Assembly (NCBI GenBank): GCA_030154025.1
Contig: JASKKT010000008.1
Span: 1-59,852 of the forward strand
Length of the DNA stretch: 59,852 nucleotides
Direction of reading: 5' to 3'
From: Methanolobus sp.
Lineage (GTDB): Archaea; Halobacteriota; Methanosarcinia; Methanosarcinales; Methanosarcinaceae
The position numbers and the translations under genes are program-made. Positions 37,220-46,113 of this stretch are shown piece by piece. Within the stretch, counting starts at the first letter, position 1; each line of letters starts with the position of its first letter. The notes beneath the pieces are model-generated. The model saw only the letters and a program-made list of their open reading frames with translations, made no database searches and was not told the origin of the DNA.

Positions 37220-37772
37220 GAATGTCACCTATGATAATTAACACGATTAATATAAATGATTACTTAAACGGATTTTGCTCCTGCTCTCTGCATCACCGGA
37301 GCAGTGATTCTCAAAGCCGGGCTCATATTTACCGGCTGCACCTTTTGCTGGTCGTATGTTACCGCCCATAAAAAATCTACATGGATATATAACTTTGCCT
37401 GTATACACCATTTATGAATAACTATGAATAACCTGTCAGCAAGATTAGGTCCTTGAAGCTCTTTTAAGCAACAACAAGATAGTCACGACAAGTGCCCGCG
37501 ACCCCGTCTGGTCCTGTAGGGATACCAGTGTCGAGTAATACAAAAGAGTGGCATCTCCAAATTAATAATGGCAATACTGGACGAGAAAAAGCAGCTAAAG
37601 AGCCAGGAAAAGGTAAACAGGAAAATTTCTCGTTTCAGGGATCGTTGAGGGTGAGAAGGAAATCGATCGGAGTGATCTTGGGTGTAGGGAAACTTGTAGG
37701 AATGCTTGAAAACAACCCGGAGGGCTCCGGCGAAGCCGGCACATTTCTGCGAGAAAAAAATCGGCAAATAGG

Positions 37773-37919
37773 AGCTCTGTAGAAAACCTACCTCCTCATT
37801 TGAACCACAAGAGTTCACAGAGGACACAGAGAATGAAAACATATTGAAGCGATTCTCTGTGAGCTCCGTGTTCTCTTTGGTTGGTATTATGCATGCTGCA
37901 TGAGCATTTCTACAGAGCT
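37773..37919. repeat. Nested palindromic repeat element (147 bp)
   Basis: Perfect 13-bp arms AGCTCTGTAGAAA (37773-37785) and TTTCTACAGAGCT (37907-37919) enclose a second imperfect palindrome. In it ACCACAAGAGTTCACAGAGG-type sequence (from 37804) is mirrored by GATTCTCTGTGAGCTCCGTG (about 37851-37870) and CTCTTTGGTTGG. Such ACCACAGAG-type palindromes are dispersed in many genomes. No protein is encoded, so it may be a MITE-like or REP-like element. Confidence 0.6.
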
Positions 37920-38146
37920 ATTATTTTCTACGTTTAGTTTATCCATTTTCACTTATCAAATTATTAGTTTGATAGATTTTAACAGGTTCAAATAGTTTAT
38001 TTTTATCTTTGTCATCCAATCCCTTCCACATTTGTCCATAAACCCTTAATCTTTGCCTTATCCTAAACGAAAACCCGCTTGCATATCTGCCTCAACCTGT
38101 AACCATATAGCAGGCCAGTAAAAGAAGACATTGGTGGGAAGGAGGG

Positions 38147-38170
38147 AGGTTTCGCATTTAAGCGAAACCT
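38147..38170. repeat. Hairpin with 9-bp perfect stem
   Basis: AGGTTTCGC-ATTTAA-GCGAAACCT forms a perfect stem with a 6-nt loop. It lies about 110 bp beyond the minus-strand stop at 38281, so it could end that transcript, although no clean T-run follows. Confidence 0.4.
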
Positions 38171-38280
38171 TTGGATGGAGAGTTTATCTATATATCAGAC
38201 TTCAACTACAATGTCACCAAAGCAGCACGCCTCGTTCTTTGAGTCCACAGGCACTGGCCTTAGGATCAATCGACTTGATA

Positions 38281-38706
38281 CTATGCAATTATACCAGGGT
38301 CCAGTGTCAGGGACAGGAGGATAGCCACAAGGGAGAACACTATGATCACAAGATAGTTTGTACGCTCCTTTGATAGCGAAATACTCCTTACGATGTACTC
38401 AAGTCCTTCATAGTCCATCTCATTCAGGGGCTTTCTTTCTTCAAGCTTGTGCAGCAGTTCCAGATCGTTCAGCACACCTACACGGCGCGTTGTGATATGG
38501 CACCTGTGGGCAAAGAAGACAAAGTAGCCAATAACGCCCAGGTAGAAGAACACTTTTGATAGCAGCCCGTTGTAATGATCCGCGATGATTACCATCCTGA
38601 TCAGGATGGCAGATATTATGCCCAGCCATAAATAGAGCTGGACTGTCCTGTTACTATAGGCTCGTGGAATAGAGATGTTCATAACATTTGATACCGGGTC
38701 TGTCAT
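38281..38706 (-). CDS. Small uncharacterised membrane protein
   Basis: The 141-residue protein has three predicted membrane helices (TVQLYLWLGIISAILIRMVII about 20-40; KVFFYLGVIGYFVFFAH about 50-66; NYLVIIVFSLVAILLSLTL about 117-135) and a charged central loop (NDLELLHKLEERKPLNEMDYEG). No family motif is recognised. It stands alone in the gene-poor region. Confidence 0.65.
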   Translation of the reverse strand: MTDPVSNVMNISIPRAYSNRTVQLYLWLGIISAILIRMVIIADHYNGLLSKVFFYLGVIGYFVFFAHRCHITTRRVGVLNDLELLHKLEERKPLNEMDYEGLEYIVRSISLSKERTNYLVIIVFSLVAILLSLTLDPGIIA

Positions 38707-38973
38707 GCTATCATTCTGCCTGGACCTCTGATGAAATTCATGCTGCTTTGTCTTTGTAGCAATGCTGGCTGACTGTGTGCCATTTAAATAGGCTATTGCC
38801 AGAATTCAATTACCTTGTTTATGACACATATTTCTATCGTAAATGAGTGAATCCATTTCATTTGTAGCCAGATCCAATCTTACAACTCAGGCCACACTGC
38901 TCTCCACTACACCGGATAGGACCTGCGGTATTCTGTATCCTTAAGCTTCATATGGCTCACCTGAGTCCCCACA

Positions 38974-39339
38974 TCATTGAACTGTGACGGAACCTATCAT
39001 TCCGGGATGTATTGTACATGAATAACTGAAGACACCCGCCTCCTCAAAAGTATAGCTGAATGTCTCACCCGGCTGCACCTCACCCGAATCGAACTCGCCG
39101 GCATCCGCAACTACCGTATGGGCCACCCTGTCGTCATTAGTCCAGGTGACAGTATACCCTTCAGAGACCCTTATATCCTGAGGCAGAAATCGGTAATTCA
39201 GCATGATCACCTCTGTCGTTTCAATTTCCCCCGGAGGCTGGATCTCACCTGGTGACTGGTAATCCGTACATCCTGATACAAAAGCCATTACTGCAAGTAA
39301 TACAAATACAAAGAATACTCCTCTCATAATCCTCCCCAT
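38974..39339 (-). CDS. Cupredoxin (plastocyanin-like) lipoprotein
   Basis: The 121-residue protein starts with a signal sequence ending FVSGC, a lipobox. After a Pro/Glu linker, a single type-1 copper domain has VTWTNDDRVAHTVVAD (first His) and FSYSCTIHPGM (Cys, His and Met ligands), the complete ligand set. It is a membrane-tethered copper protein outside the cell. It is downstream of the broken P460-cupredoxin gene on the same strand, and the copper domains resemble each other. Confidence 0.88.
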   Translation of the reverse strand: MGRIMRGVFFVFVLLAVMAFVSGCTDYQSPGEIQPPGEIETTEVIMLNYRFLPQDIRVSEGYTVTWTNDDRVAHTVVADAGEFDSGEVQPGETFSYTFEEAGVFSYSCTIHPGMIGSVTVQ

Positions 39340-39433
39340 ATGGAATAATTGTCAGCATAATTAATATCATTAGCGGAATAATGCGTCAGGGCATTTCATG
39401 AATACATATGCACGCAAAAAACAGTATAAAGGC

Positions 39434-40242
39434 TCAGCCTGTTACAATGACCTGCCCAGTAACACGATATGGATGCACTGTACACATGTAGTAGTAAGTG
39501 CCTGCCTGATTGAATGTGTAGCTGTAGGAATCTCCCTGTCGCATGGCTTCAGACCTGAACCTGCCGCCGTCTATAGTATGAACTGCTGAATCCATGTTCG
39601 TCCACCTTACAGTGTCGCCACCGCAATGGTGACAGAAGCCGGATCAAAGTCAAAGTTCCTGATATTGACCTCAGTTACCGGATAAGGAGTGCCTGTTATG
39701 TAAGCAGTATAGATATAGTCGTTAGCTGCCTCTACCGAGTGGCAGTTCTGGCATGACTCACCCCTTCCCTCGACTATTACTTCCCCTTCCGGAGTGTAGG
39801 CAGCCCAGAACCAGTCGTTGTGATCAGGGTCATAATCTTCTACCTTGTAACGCACACCTATTTTCCCTGAGCTCGCCTTCCGAATCATAGCTTTCCCTTA
39901 CCACCATGCTCCCGTAAGGCAGGGCACCTGCCCTATTCTCTATGGCAGGCAGGGCATTGTCCGAGACATAGGTGGTGAGCAGCGGCCGTGAATACTGACA
40001 CTTGCATACTTCTCCTCCCGCAAAGGCCACAGGTTCCAGTTCCGGTAGCTGTTCTCTTCAGTAATGTAACTGTACACTTCACTTCCGTTTGGTTCAGGAG
40101 GTCCTGTTTGCACAGGTCCGGGCTCGGCAGGAGGCACTTCCGGAATCTCTGTGCCCGCATCGTCCACGTCTTGGGCACCCGTACACCCGGTTGCCAGAAA
40201 TACACCTACAAGAACAAGAAAGATAATCATTTCAATCTTCAT
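39434..40242 (-). pseudogene. Frameshifted cytochrome P460-cupredoxin fusion lipoprotein
   Basis: Translated in stitched frames, the gene gives a lipoprotein signal (FLVLVGVFLATGC) and a Pro-rich linker. A cytochrome P460 domain follows: ENSYRNWNLWPLREEK, IHG, then LLTTYVSDNALPAIE, GSMVVRESY, VRYKVEDYDPDHNDWFWA, and the heme motif CQNCH. A cupredoxin domain completes it: FDFDPASVTIA, then DTVRWTNMDSAVHTI and YYMCTVHPY. The frame changes near 39978-39990 (one base missing), 39862-39880 (one extra) and 39612-39628 (one missing). Either the gene is recently inactivated or the sequence carries errors. P460 enzymes oxidise hydroxylamine or NO. Confidence 0.75.
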
Positions 40243-40411
40243 CAACAAACCCCGATTATATGATTGGCTGCTCAATTAAAATACTTTTATGTCTGAGAAG
40301 GGGTACATTTATGCTACACGCAGATAGAGCAGTATTTGAGCACTGCCACAGCAAAACAGAGTAATGCCTGAAGATCAGGTAAAAGATATAAAAGGGATTT
40401 AGGAAAACGGA

Positions 40412-40591
40412 TCAGGTTTCAAGTATATCTAGCGGCCTCTTCAGAAAGGCTTTGATCATTCCCTGCTCATCCACATCACCTGAAAGCTTGACCAGTTCCC
40501 AGCCGTCGATGCCAAGTTCGTTCAGGTCCTCTTTCATAAGGTCCCACTCTCCAAAACGAACTGATTTTATTTCATATTCCCATGATGTCAT
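40412..40591 (-). CDS. Small DUF4177-like protein (59 aa)
   Basis: A minus-strand frame reads MTSWEYEIKSVRFGEW, then LNELGIDGWELVKLSG and MIKAFLKRPLDILET. This is the pattern of small DUF4177-type domains (WEYK...LNExGxxGWELV...xxKRP). No signal peptide or membrane helix. It stands alone between the P460 pseudogene and the repeat region. Function unknown. Confidence 0.72.
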   Translation of the reverse strand: MTSWEYEIKSVRFGEWDLMKEDLNELGIDGWELVKLSGDVDEQGMIKAFLKRPLDILET

Positions 40592-40905
40592 CTTTAATTA
40601 CCTCTGCTTGTCTACGAAAAGGTTATTTTCGCTATATAATAGCCTATACCCACGACGTATAAATAACTTTTCAAAAAACTAATTTGAGGGATAAACAACT
40701 TAACTTGATTACACAGGAGTATAATTCATTCCCTGGCCCAACTCCTGCTAAGACGGGAAGATCATTTCCTTTAAAAATAAAAGGTCAAGGGAAAGCGGTA
40801 CAAAAAGCAGACTTGGAGAATTGATTTGAAACATGGATAAAATCATTCATGTAGACGACTACTTTCTTTTCCATTCAGACTGATGCTTTTTCACAATCAC
40901 TCTAG

Positions 40906-41002
40906 AGACACGGATCTGCACGGATATACAGGATTTCGGGAACATTGGGTTCAGAAACCCCTGCCACGTCAAATCCGTGCAAATCAGTGTTAATCCGTGT
41001 CT
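40906..41002. repeat. 97-bp palindromic repeat, copy 1
   Basis: AGACACGGATCTGCACGGAT at the left end is mirrored by AATCAGTGTTAATCCGTGTCT at the right, with an AACCCC/TGGGTT core. The sequence is built from short CACGGAT-type units in opposite orientations, a common dispersed palindromic pattern. It probably forms a long hairpin. Confidence 0.65.
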
Positions 41003-41042
41003 GAAATAGAACTCAGGAGACTAATAGGCCGTTATTCTAAAA

Positions 41043-41139
41043 AGACACAGATTTACACGGATGAACACGGATTTAGGACATAGTGGGTTTAGAAATCCCT
41101 GCACGTGAAATCCGTGCAAAGCTACGTTGATCCGTGCCT
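41043..41139. repeat. 97-bp palindromic repeat, copy 2
   Basis: AGACACAGATTTACACGGAT...GTTGATCCGTGCCT has the same length, order and core (GTGGGTTTAGAAATCCCTGC) as copy 1, with substitutions and small indels. The copies are in the same orientation, 137 bp apart start to start, separated by 40 bp of unrelated sequence. Confidence 0.65.
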
Positions 41140-41271
41140 AAGAGTGTGATGGAGTACGGAGGAAAACTGGCTGTGTATGGAATGGTAATGCACCCTGCAA
41201 TATAGAGAATATGAGTACAGGTGATGCTTACGAGAATATCTGAAAGACCTGCAAAAAGGGGATAAAAAGTA

Positions 41272-41676
41272 TCAGATGATCTCCCTTATCCCTGTCACTT
41301 TAGCTCCCTTTGCACTGGATGCAAGCACCTCGAAATCCTTGAACTCAGGCACTCCCGTGCCACCTGCGTCTTCAGGCACCAGGACATTGGACCATGGGCT
41401 GTTCACCATATAGGCTGTTCCTGTGTGTGGCTTCTCATAGCCGGAATTCTGGGCTTTCACCACCACCTTGCCAAAGCCGTTCTTCAGCATGAGTGTATCA
41501 CCCTCCTTTATAGCAAGTTTCGAGAGGTCCTTCGGATCAAGCTTAATAATCGCGGAAAGCTTTTCGTAATCCTCTCCAAAAAGCGATGTCACCTTTGCCG
41601 AATCCTGGAAGATATCCCTGTAAGTGACTATCCTCAGTTTTACCTCAGGAGCTGAAAGGAACTGTCCGAATCCCAT
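41272..41676 (-). CDS. fwdD: Formylmethanofuran dehydrogenase subunit D
   Basis: The 134-residue protein is the molybdopterin dinucleotide-binding subunit of the tungsten or molybdenum formylmethanofuran dehydrogenase. It has KLRIVTYRDIFQDSA (about 13-27), AIIKLDPKDLSKLAIKEGDTLMLKN with the typical beta-barrel, and AYMVNSPWSNVLVPED (about 89-104). It begins exactly at the subunit B stop (TAATG overlap), so the two are coupled. Fwd/Fmd reduces CO2 to formylmethanofuran, or runs in reverse in methylotrophs. Tungsten (fwd) and molybdenum (fmd) forms cannot be told apart here. Confidence 0.88.
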   Translation of the reverse strand: MGFGQFLSAPEVKLRIVTYRDIFQDSAKVTSLFGEDYEKLSAIIKLDPKDLSKLAIKEGDTLMLKNGFGKVVVKAQNSGYEKPHTGTAYMVNSPWSNVLVPEDAGGTGVPEFKDFEVLASSAKGAKVTGIREII

Positions 41677-42923
41677 TAGAGTGCCTCCGATATACGTATC
41701 ATTACCTCTTCGTCCGAAAGCCGGTCAGTTTCAACGATCTGCTTCAGTCCGATCTCCACCCCATCCATGCGAACGGCAGTACCGCCCGATTCTACGCCGA
41801 CGAGAGCGCAGGGAATCGTGACCTTCGCCTTCACTGACGTCAGGGTCTGGCAGGGATCAATGGTTATCAGGGGTATCTCTTCAAGATGCCTGACCACTGA
41901 ACGGGGCAGGCTTGTAAGCGGGTCAGCGCCTATAACAAGCGCTGCATCCACGGCCTTCTTTCTCAGTGCTTCCACAACCGAATACTCAGGTCCGTGCAGT
42001 ATCTCGGCCCCGTTGAACTTCACCCGGTTGATGTACCCTGTTTCCTCGAAAAGGATCTGATTGAAGCCTCTCATGTTGTAGTGACCAGCCATGGGGATAA
42101 GATGGAAGTTCGAGACCGAGTTGAGCTTGTCCATAAGCCTGTAGAGAGGCTCGCGGTCATCAAGTGCGTAGACCATTCCAAGGCCTGCAAAGATCACTCC
42201 GAACTTTGCCTTCTTCAGTATGCTTGCAAGCTCCAGTAGCCTTTTCTTATCAAAGTCATAGGACGTCTTAGGTATCTTCCCGGAAAGAGCGCTCACCAGG
42301 GCATCCATGAACTCCACATCACCCTTCACGGGTATCTGGTAGAGCCCGCTCTCACCGCAAATCTCGGCAGTGTCGGATTTCCTCACATCGATGCATATTG
42401 CAGTGCGGTCCTCTTCCCATCCTCTCTGGCGCTCTTTGCCCCTGGGGAAGTAGGAGTAACGCGACATGTGCCTGGGATGCGAGTTAGCAGGGTCTGCACC
42501 CCAGTAAACTATCACATCGGCCTTATGCCTCACATCATCAAGGGTGCAGGTCTTAAGTTTGCCTTCCAGGATGGCCTCCACCATGGGACCCTGGCAGAAA
42601 GATGAAGTGTCATCAATATATCCATTTATCTTCCTGGCGATCCCGATGGCTCTTTTCTGGGCACCCGAGCTTGAATTGGCGTGCCCGAAAATGAGCGGCC
42701 TTTCAGCATTTCTCAGGATCTCTGCCGCTTCCCTGATAGCTGAATCAACATCCGTCTTCTTGCCATCCACCGTGCATTCCAGAGGATTGCTGCATCCCTT
42801 CATGAATGCGAATCCTTTCCTGCATGCAGTATGGACTTTAGCTACCTTTCCATTCTCAAGTCCCACATCGATATCATCGCACAGGAGCGCGCAGCCCGTA
42901 CAGACGTAATTATCATTGTCCAA
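41676..42923 (-). CDS. fwdB: Formylmethanofuran dehydrogenase subunit B
   Basis: The 415-residue catalytic subunit has the [4Fe-4S] motif CTGCALLCDD (about residues 8-17) with a later Cys in HTACRKG. The metal-ligand region is DDTSSFCQGPM (Cys near 109, not Sec). Molybdopterin-binding motifs are VYWGADPANSHPRHMSRYSYFPRG and VIGADPLTSLPRS. Length matches the family (about 430). The gene follows the ferredoxin-like gene by 49 bp and overlaps fwdD. Subunits A and C do not occur in this window. Confidence 0.93.
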   Translation of the reverse strand: MDNDNYVCTGCALLCDDIDVGLENGKVAKVHTACRKGFAFMKGCSNPLECTVDGKKTDVDSAIREAAEILRNAERPLIFGHANSSSGAQKRAIGIARKINGYIDDTSSFCQGPMVEAILEGKLKTCTLDDVRHKADVIVYWGADPANSHPRHMSRYSYFPRGKERQRGWEEDRTAICIDVRKSDTAEICGESGLYQIPVKGDVEFMDALVSALSGKIPKTSYDFDKKRLLELASILKKAKFGVIFAGLGMVYALDDREPLYRLMDKLNSVSNFHLIPMAGHYNMRGFNQILFEETGYINRVKFNGAEILHGPEYSVVEALRKKAVDAALVIGADPLTSLPRSVVRHLEEIPLITIDPCQTLTSVKAKVTIPCALVGVESGGTAVRMDGVEIGLKQIVETDRLSDEEVMIRISEAL

Positions 42924-42972
42924 ATTGATCCCCCTTTATAAAAGTCCCTTCAGAGAATTATTATCCATTCCA

Positions 42973-43434
42973 TCATACAAATTCTATTGCCTTTGTCGGG
43001 CAGGTATCGATACATGCAACGCAGAGGATCTTATTCTCCCCGAAGCGGCGGCATTCCTGGACATTGGCGGCCTTGACAACGCCATCCTCAACCTTCAGGA
43101 TCACCCTGTCACACGTGGGGGCCTTGCCACTGCCTGCACCCATGGGATCAGCCGCAACATTGACAGGACATGCGACCACACAGTTACCGCATCCTATGCA
43201 TTTGTCAGCGTGTACGATAAGCCCGGTTTCGGTGACATCTTCCACAGGGGTCACCATGCCGGAAAGCTTCTCATAGCTGGCCTTGTACTTCCCTTCCCTG
43301 ACAAGAGGAAGGCAGTCCTCCACTTTGAGCTTACGGGAAAGCAGGTCAACTGCAAAAGCCATGCAAGTGCTTTTTCCGCACTCCTTACAATTGGTTTTTG
43401 GTAGTAACTGATATATTTCCATTACACTTGCCAT
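42973..43434 (-). CDS. Fwd-associated iron-sulfur protein (FwdG-like)
   Basis: The 153-residue protein starts with a CODH/ACS-type Fe-S domain (NCKECGKSTCMAFAVDLL, about residues 15-32). CIGCGNCVVACPV (about 80-92) follows, then a third cluster region with C in CDRVIL, ECRRFG, and CVACIDTCPTKAI (about 138-150), giving two or three [4Fe-4S] clusters in total. The gene is upstream of fwdB and likely supplies electrons to it. SD AGGAGAG lies before the ATG. The exact subunit letter (G) is by analogy. Confidence 0.8.
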   Translation of the reverse strand: MASVMEIYQLLPKTNCKECGKSTCMAFAVDLLSRKLKVEDCLPLVREGKYKASYEKLSGMVTPVEDVTETGLIVHADKCIGCGNCVVACPVNVAADPMGAGSGKAPTCDRVILKVEDGVVKAANVQECRRFGENKILCVACIDTCPTKAIEFV

Positions 43435-43486
43435 GTTTCTCTCCTGAGCGGTTATTCCGGACCAGTGATGGACGCTCAGTTATATC

Positions 43487-43765
43487 TCAGTGACTGAAGA
43501 ACAGTGAACAGTGGCAACTACCATTCTCTTTTATCTCATCATGGTGGTAGATACAGGGGCATATGATCTTGCGGTCCTGCTCCACATCACCGCTGACTAT
43601 TCGGCAGGGGCAGTATTGTTTTCCGAGTTCTGCCTTGTTCTTTGCAAGACCTTCTACCACAAGCTGAACCATTTCATCATCAGGATTTAATCTGTAACCT
43701 TTCCTTTTAGCATATGCAGTTGCCCATGCATGTGTTTTCTCCATAATAGGTTTAAGGTGTGTCAT
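43487..43765 (-). CDS. Ferredoxin-thioredoxin reductase-like catalytic subunit
   Basis: The 92-residue protein has the three paired Cys motifs of FTR: YCPCRI (about 51-56), ICPCIYH (about 68-74) and SCHCSLF (about 83-89), which bind a [4Fe-4S] cluster next to an active-site disulfide. It reduces thioredoxin-like disulfides with electrons from ferredoxin. ATG at 43765 has SD GGAG. It sits between fwdG and the cupin/Hcp genes on the same strand, so an oxidative or nitrosative defence role is plausible. Confidence 0.92.
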   Translation of the reverse strand: MTHLKPIMEKTHAWATAYAKRKGYRLNPDDEMVQLVVEGLAKNKAELGKQYCPCRIVSGDVEQDRKIICPCIYHHDEIKENGSCHCSLFFSH

Positions 43766-43891
43766 AAAAATCTCCGTTATCAGCTTCAATGATGGGAATT
43801 ATTGTCGCTTATACCATTAATCTATTTTCCTCCCAAACCGTAAAGAGAATAAATGAAAAGAAGCAGGCATGTCTGGCCATGCCATTGCCCC

Positions 43892-44230
43892 TTAAAGCAG
43901 CTTTGTCTGGTCGGTCTGTCTTGGAACCTTTACAACCAGAAAACGGAACGTTCCGGTACCTTCGTTCATCACCCTGTGAGGTATCTTGGCAGGGCTCTCT
44001 ATGATCATGTCCTTTGATACCTTCCCTTGCTCCTCGCCGATCTCTACTATTCCCTCACCCTCAAGCACGTAGAAGAATACGTCCACCGGAGTCACATGTT
44101 TCTTGAGTTTCTCCCCTGGCTTTAGTTCGATATGCATTACCTGTGCATGCTCTGTATCATACAGTTTCTTTACAGAGACCCCGTGAGGATTTTCCCTGTC
44201 AGGCTCATTCCCGAAACTTGTTATTATCAT
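43892..44230 (-). CDS. Cupin-domain protein
   Basis: The 112-residue protein has cupin motif 1, HIELKPGEKLKKHVTPVDVFFYVLEGEG (about residues 31-58; His near 45, Glu near 56), and motif 2, IIESPAKIPHRVMNEG (about 76-91; His near 85). A two-His metal site is possible. The role is unknown. It is placed 35 bp downstream of hcp, possibly co-transcribed. ATG at 44230 is preferred over longer frames that overlap hcp. Confidence 0.85.
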   Translation of the reverse strand: MIITSFGNEPDRENPHGVSVKKLYDTEHAQVMHIELKPGEKLKKHVTPVDVFFYVLEGEGIVEIGEEQGKVSKDMIIESPAKIPHRVMNEGTGTFRFLVVKVPRQTDQTKLL

Positions 44231-44265
44231 TTTTGCCTCCGTTATATCAAAAAAGGATATAAAAT

Positions 44266-45882
44266 TCAGAGAAGGACCTTGAGGTCCTCCTGAACTGTTG
44301 TATGCGGTCTGATATTGAATTTCTCGACAAGCACATTGAGTATGTTGGGTGAGATAAATGCCGGCAGGGTGGGACCAAGGGTTATGTTCCGCACGCCAAG
44401 GCTCAGCAGCGCCAGCAGCACAAGCACAGCCTTCTGCTCGTACCATGCGATGTTGTATGCTATCGGAAGGTCGTTGATGTCCTCAAGTCCGAATGCTTCC
44501 GCAAGTTTCTGTGCGATGACCACCAGTGAATAGGAATCGTTGCACTGGCCTGCATCCAGGACCCGGGGAATGCCTCCGATGTCTCCCAGGTCAAGCTTGT
44601 TGTAGCGGTACTTGGCACAGCCCGCTGTGAGAATAACAGTATCGTGCGGCAGGGCCTTTGCGAAATCCGTGTAATAGCTCCTTTCCTTATGCCTGCCGTC
44701 ACATCCTGCCATGACCACGAACTTGCTGATCTTTCCGCTCTTGACGGCATCCACTATCTTATCGGCAACAGACAAAGCTGATGCGTGTGCGAACCCTCCT
44801 ACTATGGAGCCTTCCTCGAGCTGCTCGGGCGGCTTTGACTTTTTTGCCTGCTCGATTATGGCCGAGAAATCCTTTGTGCCGTCCTCCTTTTCCCCGATGT
44901 GGGTTACACCCTCGCATCCGACAATGCCTGTGGAGTATATCCTGTCAGTGTATGTTGCTTTCGGAGGTACCAGGCAGTTCGTGGTCATCAGTATGGGACC
45001 GTTGAACTTCTCGAACTCCTCTTTTTGCTTCCACCACGCACCTCCGTAATTGCCTACGAAGTTATCATAGTTCTTGAATGCGGGATAACAGTTTGCAGGA
45101 AGCATTTCCCCGTGGGTGTACACATCAACGCCTGTACCCTTGGTCTGCTCGAGGAGCTGCTCGAGATCGCGCAGGTCATGCCCGCTTATGAGTATGCCCG
45201 GCCTGTCGCGAACTCCTATGTTCACTTTTGTGGGTTCGGGGTTGCCGTAGGTAGAAGTGTTTGCCTTGTCAAGGAGGGCAAGCGTTGTGACTCCCACCGA
45301 GCCGCATTCCATTACCAGGCCCACAAGTTCGTCAGCTCCTACATTGTCGTCTGTTGTTGCTACAAGGGCTCTCTCAACGAACCTGAATATCTCATCGTCC
45401 TTGAACCCAAGCACGTATGCATGGTGGGCGTATGCAGCTATGCCCTTGAGACCGAAGATCAGCAGCGATCTGAGGGAACGGATATCCTCATCACCTGGGG
45501 CGTTGAAGCCTGTATCGATACCCTTGATGCTTTCCGGGGTTACCCTTGCCACCTCGGGAAGCTCTTCAAATTTCACATTCTGCTTTTCCAGCTTCTGCCT
45601 GATATTGTCCCTGATCTCAAAGCCTTCGCTGAGAAGTTCTTCTGCATTCTCCTTGCTGAAGTTGGTGTTCGTAAGAGTGGCGAAGAGCCCGTCAAGCATG
45701 AACCTGTCCGTCCTTTCCGCATTGATCCCATGTTCCCTTGCTTTCATATTATAGAAAGCGATGCTCTTCAGCAGATATATCAGGTCGTCCTGTAGTTCGG
45801 CGACCTCGCTTTTCTTTCCGCAGACACCCACTTTCAGACAGGCCTGCCCACTTGCTGTTTCTTCACACTGGTAACAGTACAT
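44266..45882 (-). CDS. hcp: Hybrid cluster protein (hydroxylamine / NO reductase)
   Basis: The 538-residue enzyme has the N-terminal cluster motif [20 protein letters not shown] (Cx2Cx8Cx5C, as in anaerobe-type Hcp). Hybrid-cluster ligand regions include [36 protein letters not shown] and [13 protein letters not shown]. It reduces hydroxylamine to ammonia or NO to N2O and protects against nitrosative stress. Length is close to the class I form. ATG at 45882 has SD GTGGTG; a GTG four codons earlier is possible. It is divergent from the HdrA-MvhD gene. Confidence 0.95.
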   Translation of the reverse strand: MYCYQCEETASGQACLKVGVCGKKSEVAELQDDLIYLLKSIAFYNMKAREHGINAERTDRFMLDGLFATLTNTNFSKENAEELLSEGFEIRDNIRQKLEKQNVKFEELPEVARVTPESIKGIDTGFNAPGDEDIRSLRSLLIFGLKGIAAYAHHAYVLGFKDDEIFRFVERALVATTDDNVGADELVGLVMECGSVGVTTLALLDKANTSTYGNPEPTKVNIGVRDRPGILISGHDLRDLEQLLEQTKGTGVDVYTHGEMLPANCYPAFKNYDNFVGNYGGAWWKQKEEFEKFNGPILMTTNCLVPPKATYTDRIYSTGIVGCEGVTHIGEKEDGTKDFSAIIEQAKKSKPPEQLEEGSIVGGFAHASALSVADKIVDAVKSGKISKFVVMAGCDGRHKERSYYTDFAKALPHDTVILTAGCAKYRYNKLDLGDIGGIPRVLDAGQCNDSYSLVVIAQKLAEAFGLEDINDLPIAYNIAWYEQKAVLVLLALLSLGVRNITLGPTLPAFISPNILNVLVEKFNIRPHTTVQEDLKVLL

Positions 45883-46113
45883 TTGTTTCACCACTTATAC
45901 CCAGATATCTTTTTGATACTAAGGGATTGGGGGTATTGACATATAAGTGGGGCAGTTTCCGGTTGGATACCTCAAAGAACTCTTGGGTGTGGAGGGGTAA
46001 AAAAGGAAATGGTAAACTGCTCACCGGTCTTCTCGACCGCAAATACTACTTACTTAAGAAGCAAAACTATATCTTTCCGAAGGTCATCATTTCTGCAAAA
46101 GGAAGCCACTAAA

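Larger units (their letters stand above)
37229..38280. other. About 1.05-kb gene-poor spacer with palindromic repeats
   Basis: The spacer separates the acnA promoter side from a small membrane protein gene. It contains an unassigned open frame (37492-37782, plus) that I do not recognise and that shares no strong start signal. It also holds a nested palindromic element (37773-37919) and a 9-bp-stem hairpin (38147-38170). I see no confident gene. Confidence 0.55.
40592..41271. other. 680-bp spacer with two palindromic repeat copies
   Basis: No convincing gene is seen. The spacer contains two related 97-bp palindromic elements and otherwise AT-rich sequence. It lies directly downstream of fwdD, where fwdA or fwdC could otherwise be expected. 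Confidence 0.6.

Noticed and set aside
37483-37842. Possible group II intron, starting near GTGCCCGCGACC, or coding frames on both strands
   Set aside because: The 5' end does not match GTGYG well, no reverse transcriptase or domain V hairpin was found, and neither frame resembles a known protein. It is kept only as an unassigned region.
38200-38285. TAG readthrough (pyrrolysine) extending the 141-residue membrane protein
   Set aside because: The frame after the TAG at 38281 soon meets another stop, and no plausible domain follows.
42580-42620. Selenocysteine at the FwdB metal-ligand position
   Set aside because: The codon is TGC (Cys) in the SSFCQGP motif, with no internal TGA.
44899-45795. 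298-codon plus-strand open frame
   Set aside because: It lies antisense within hcp, whose motifs are unambiguous.
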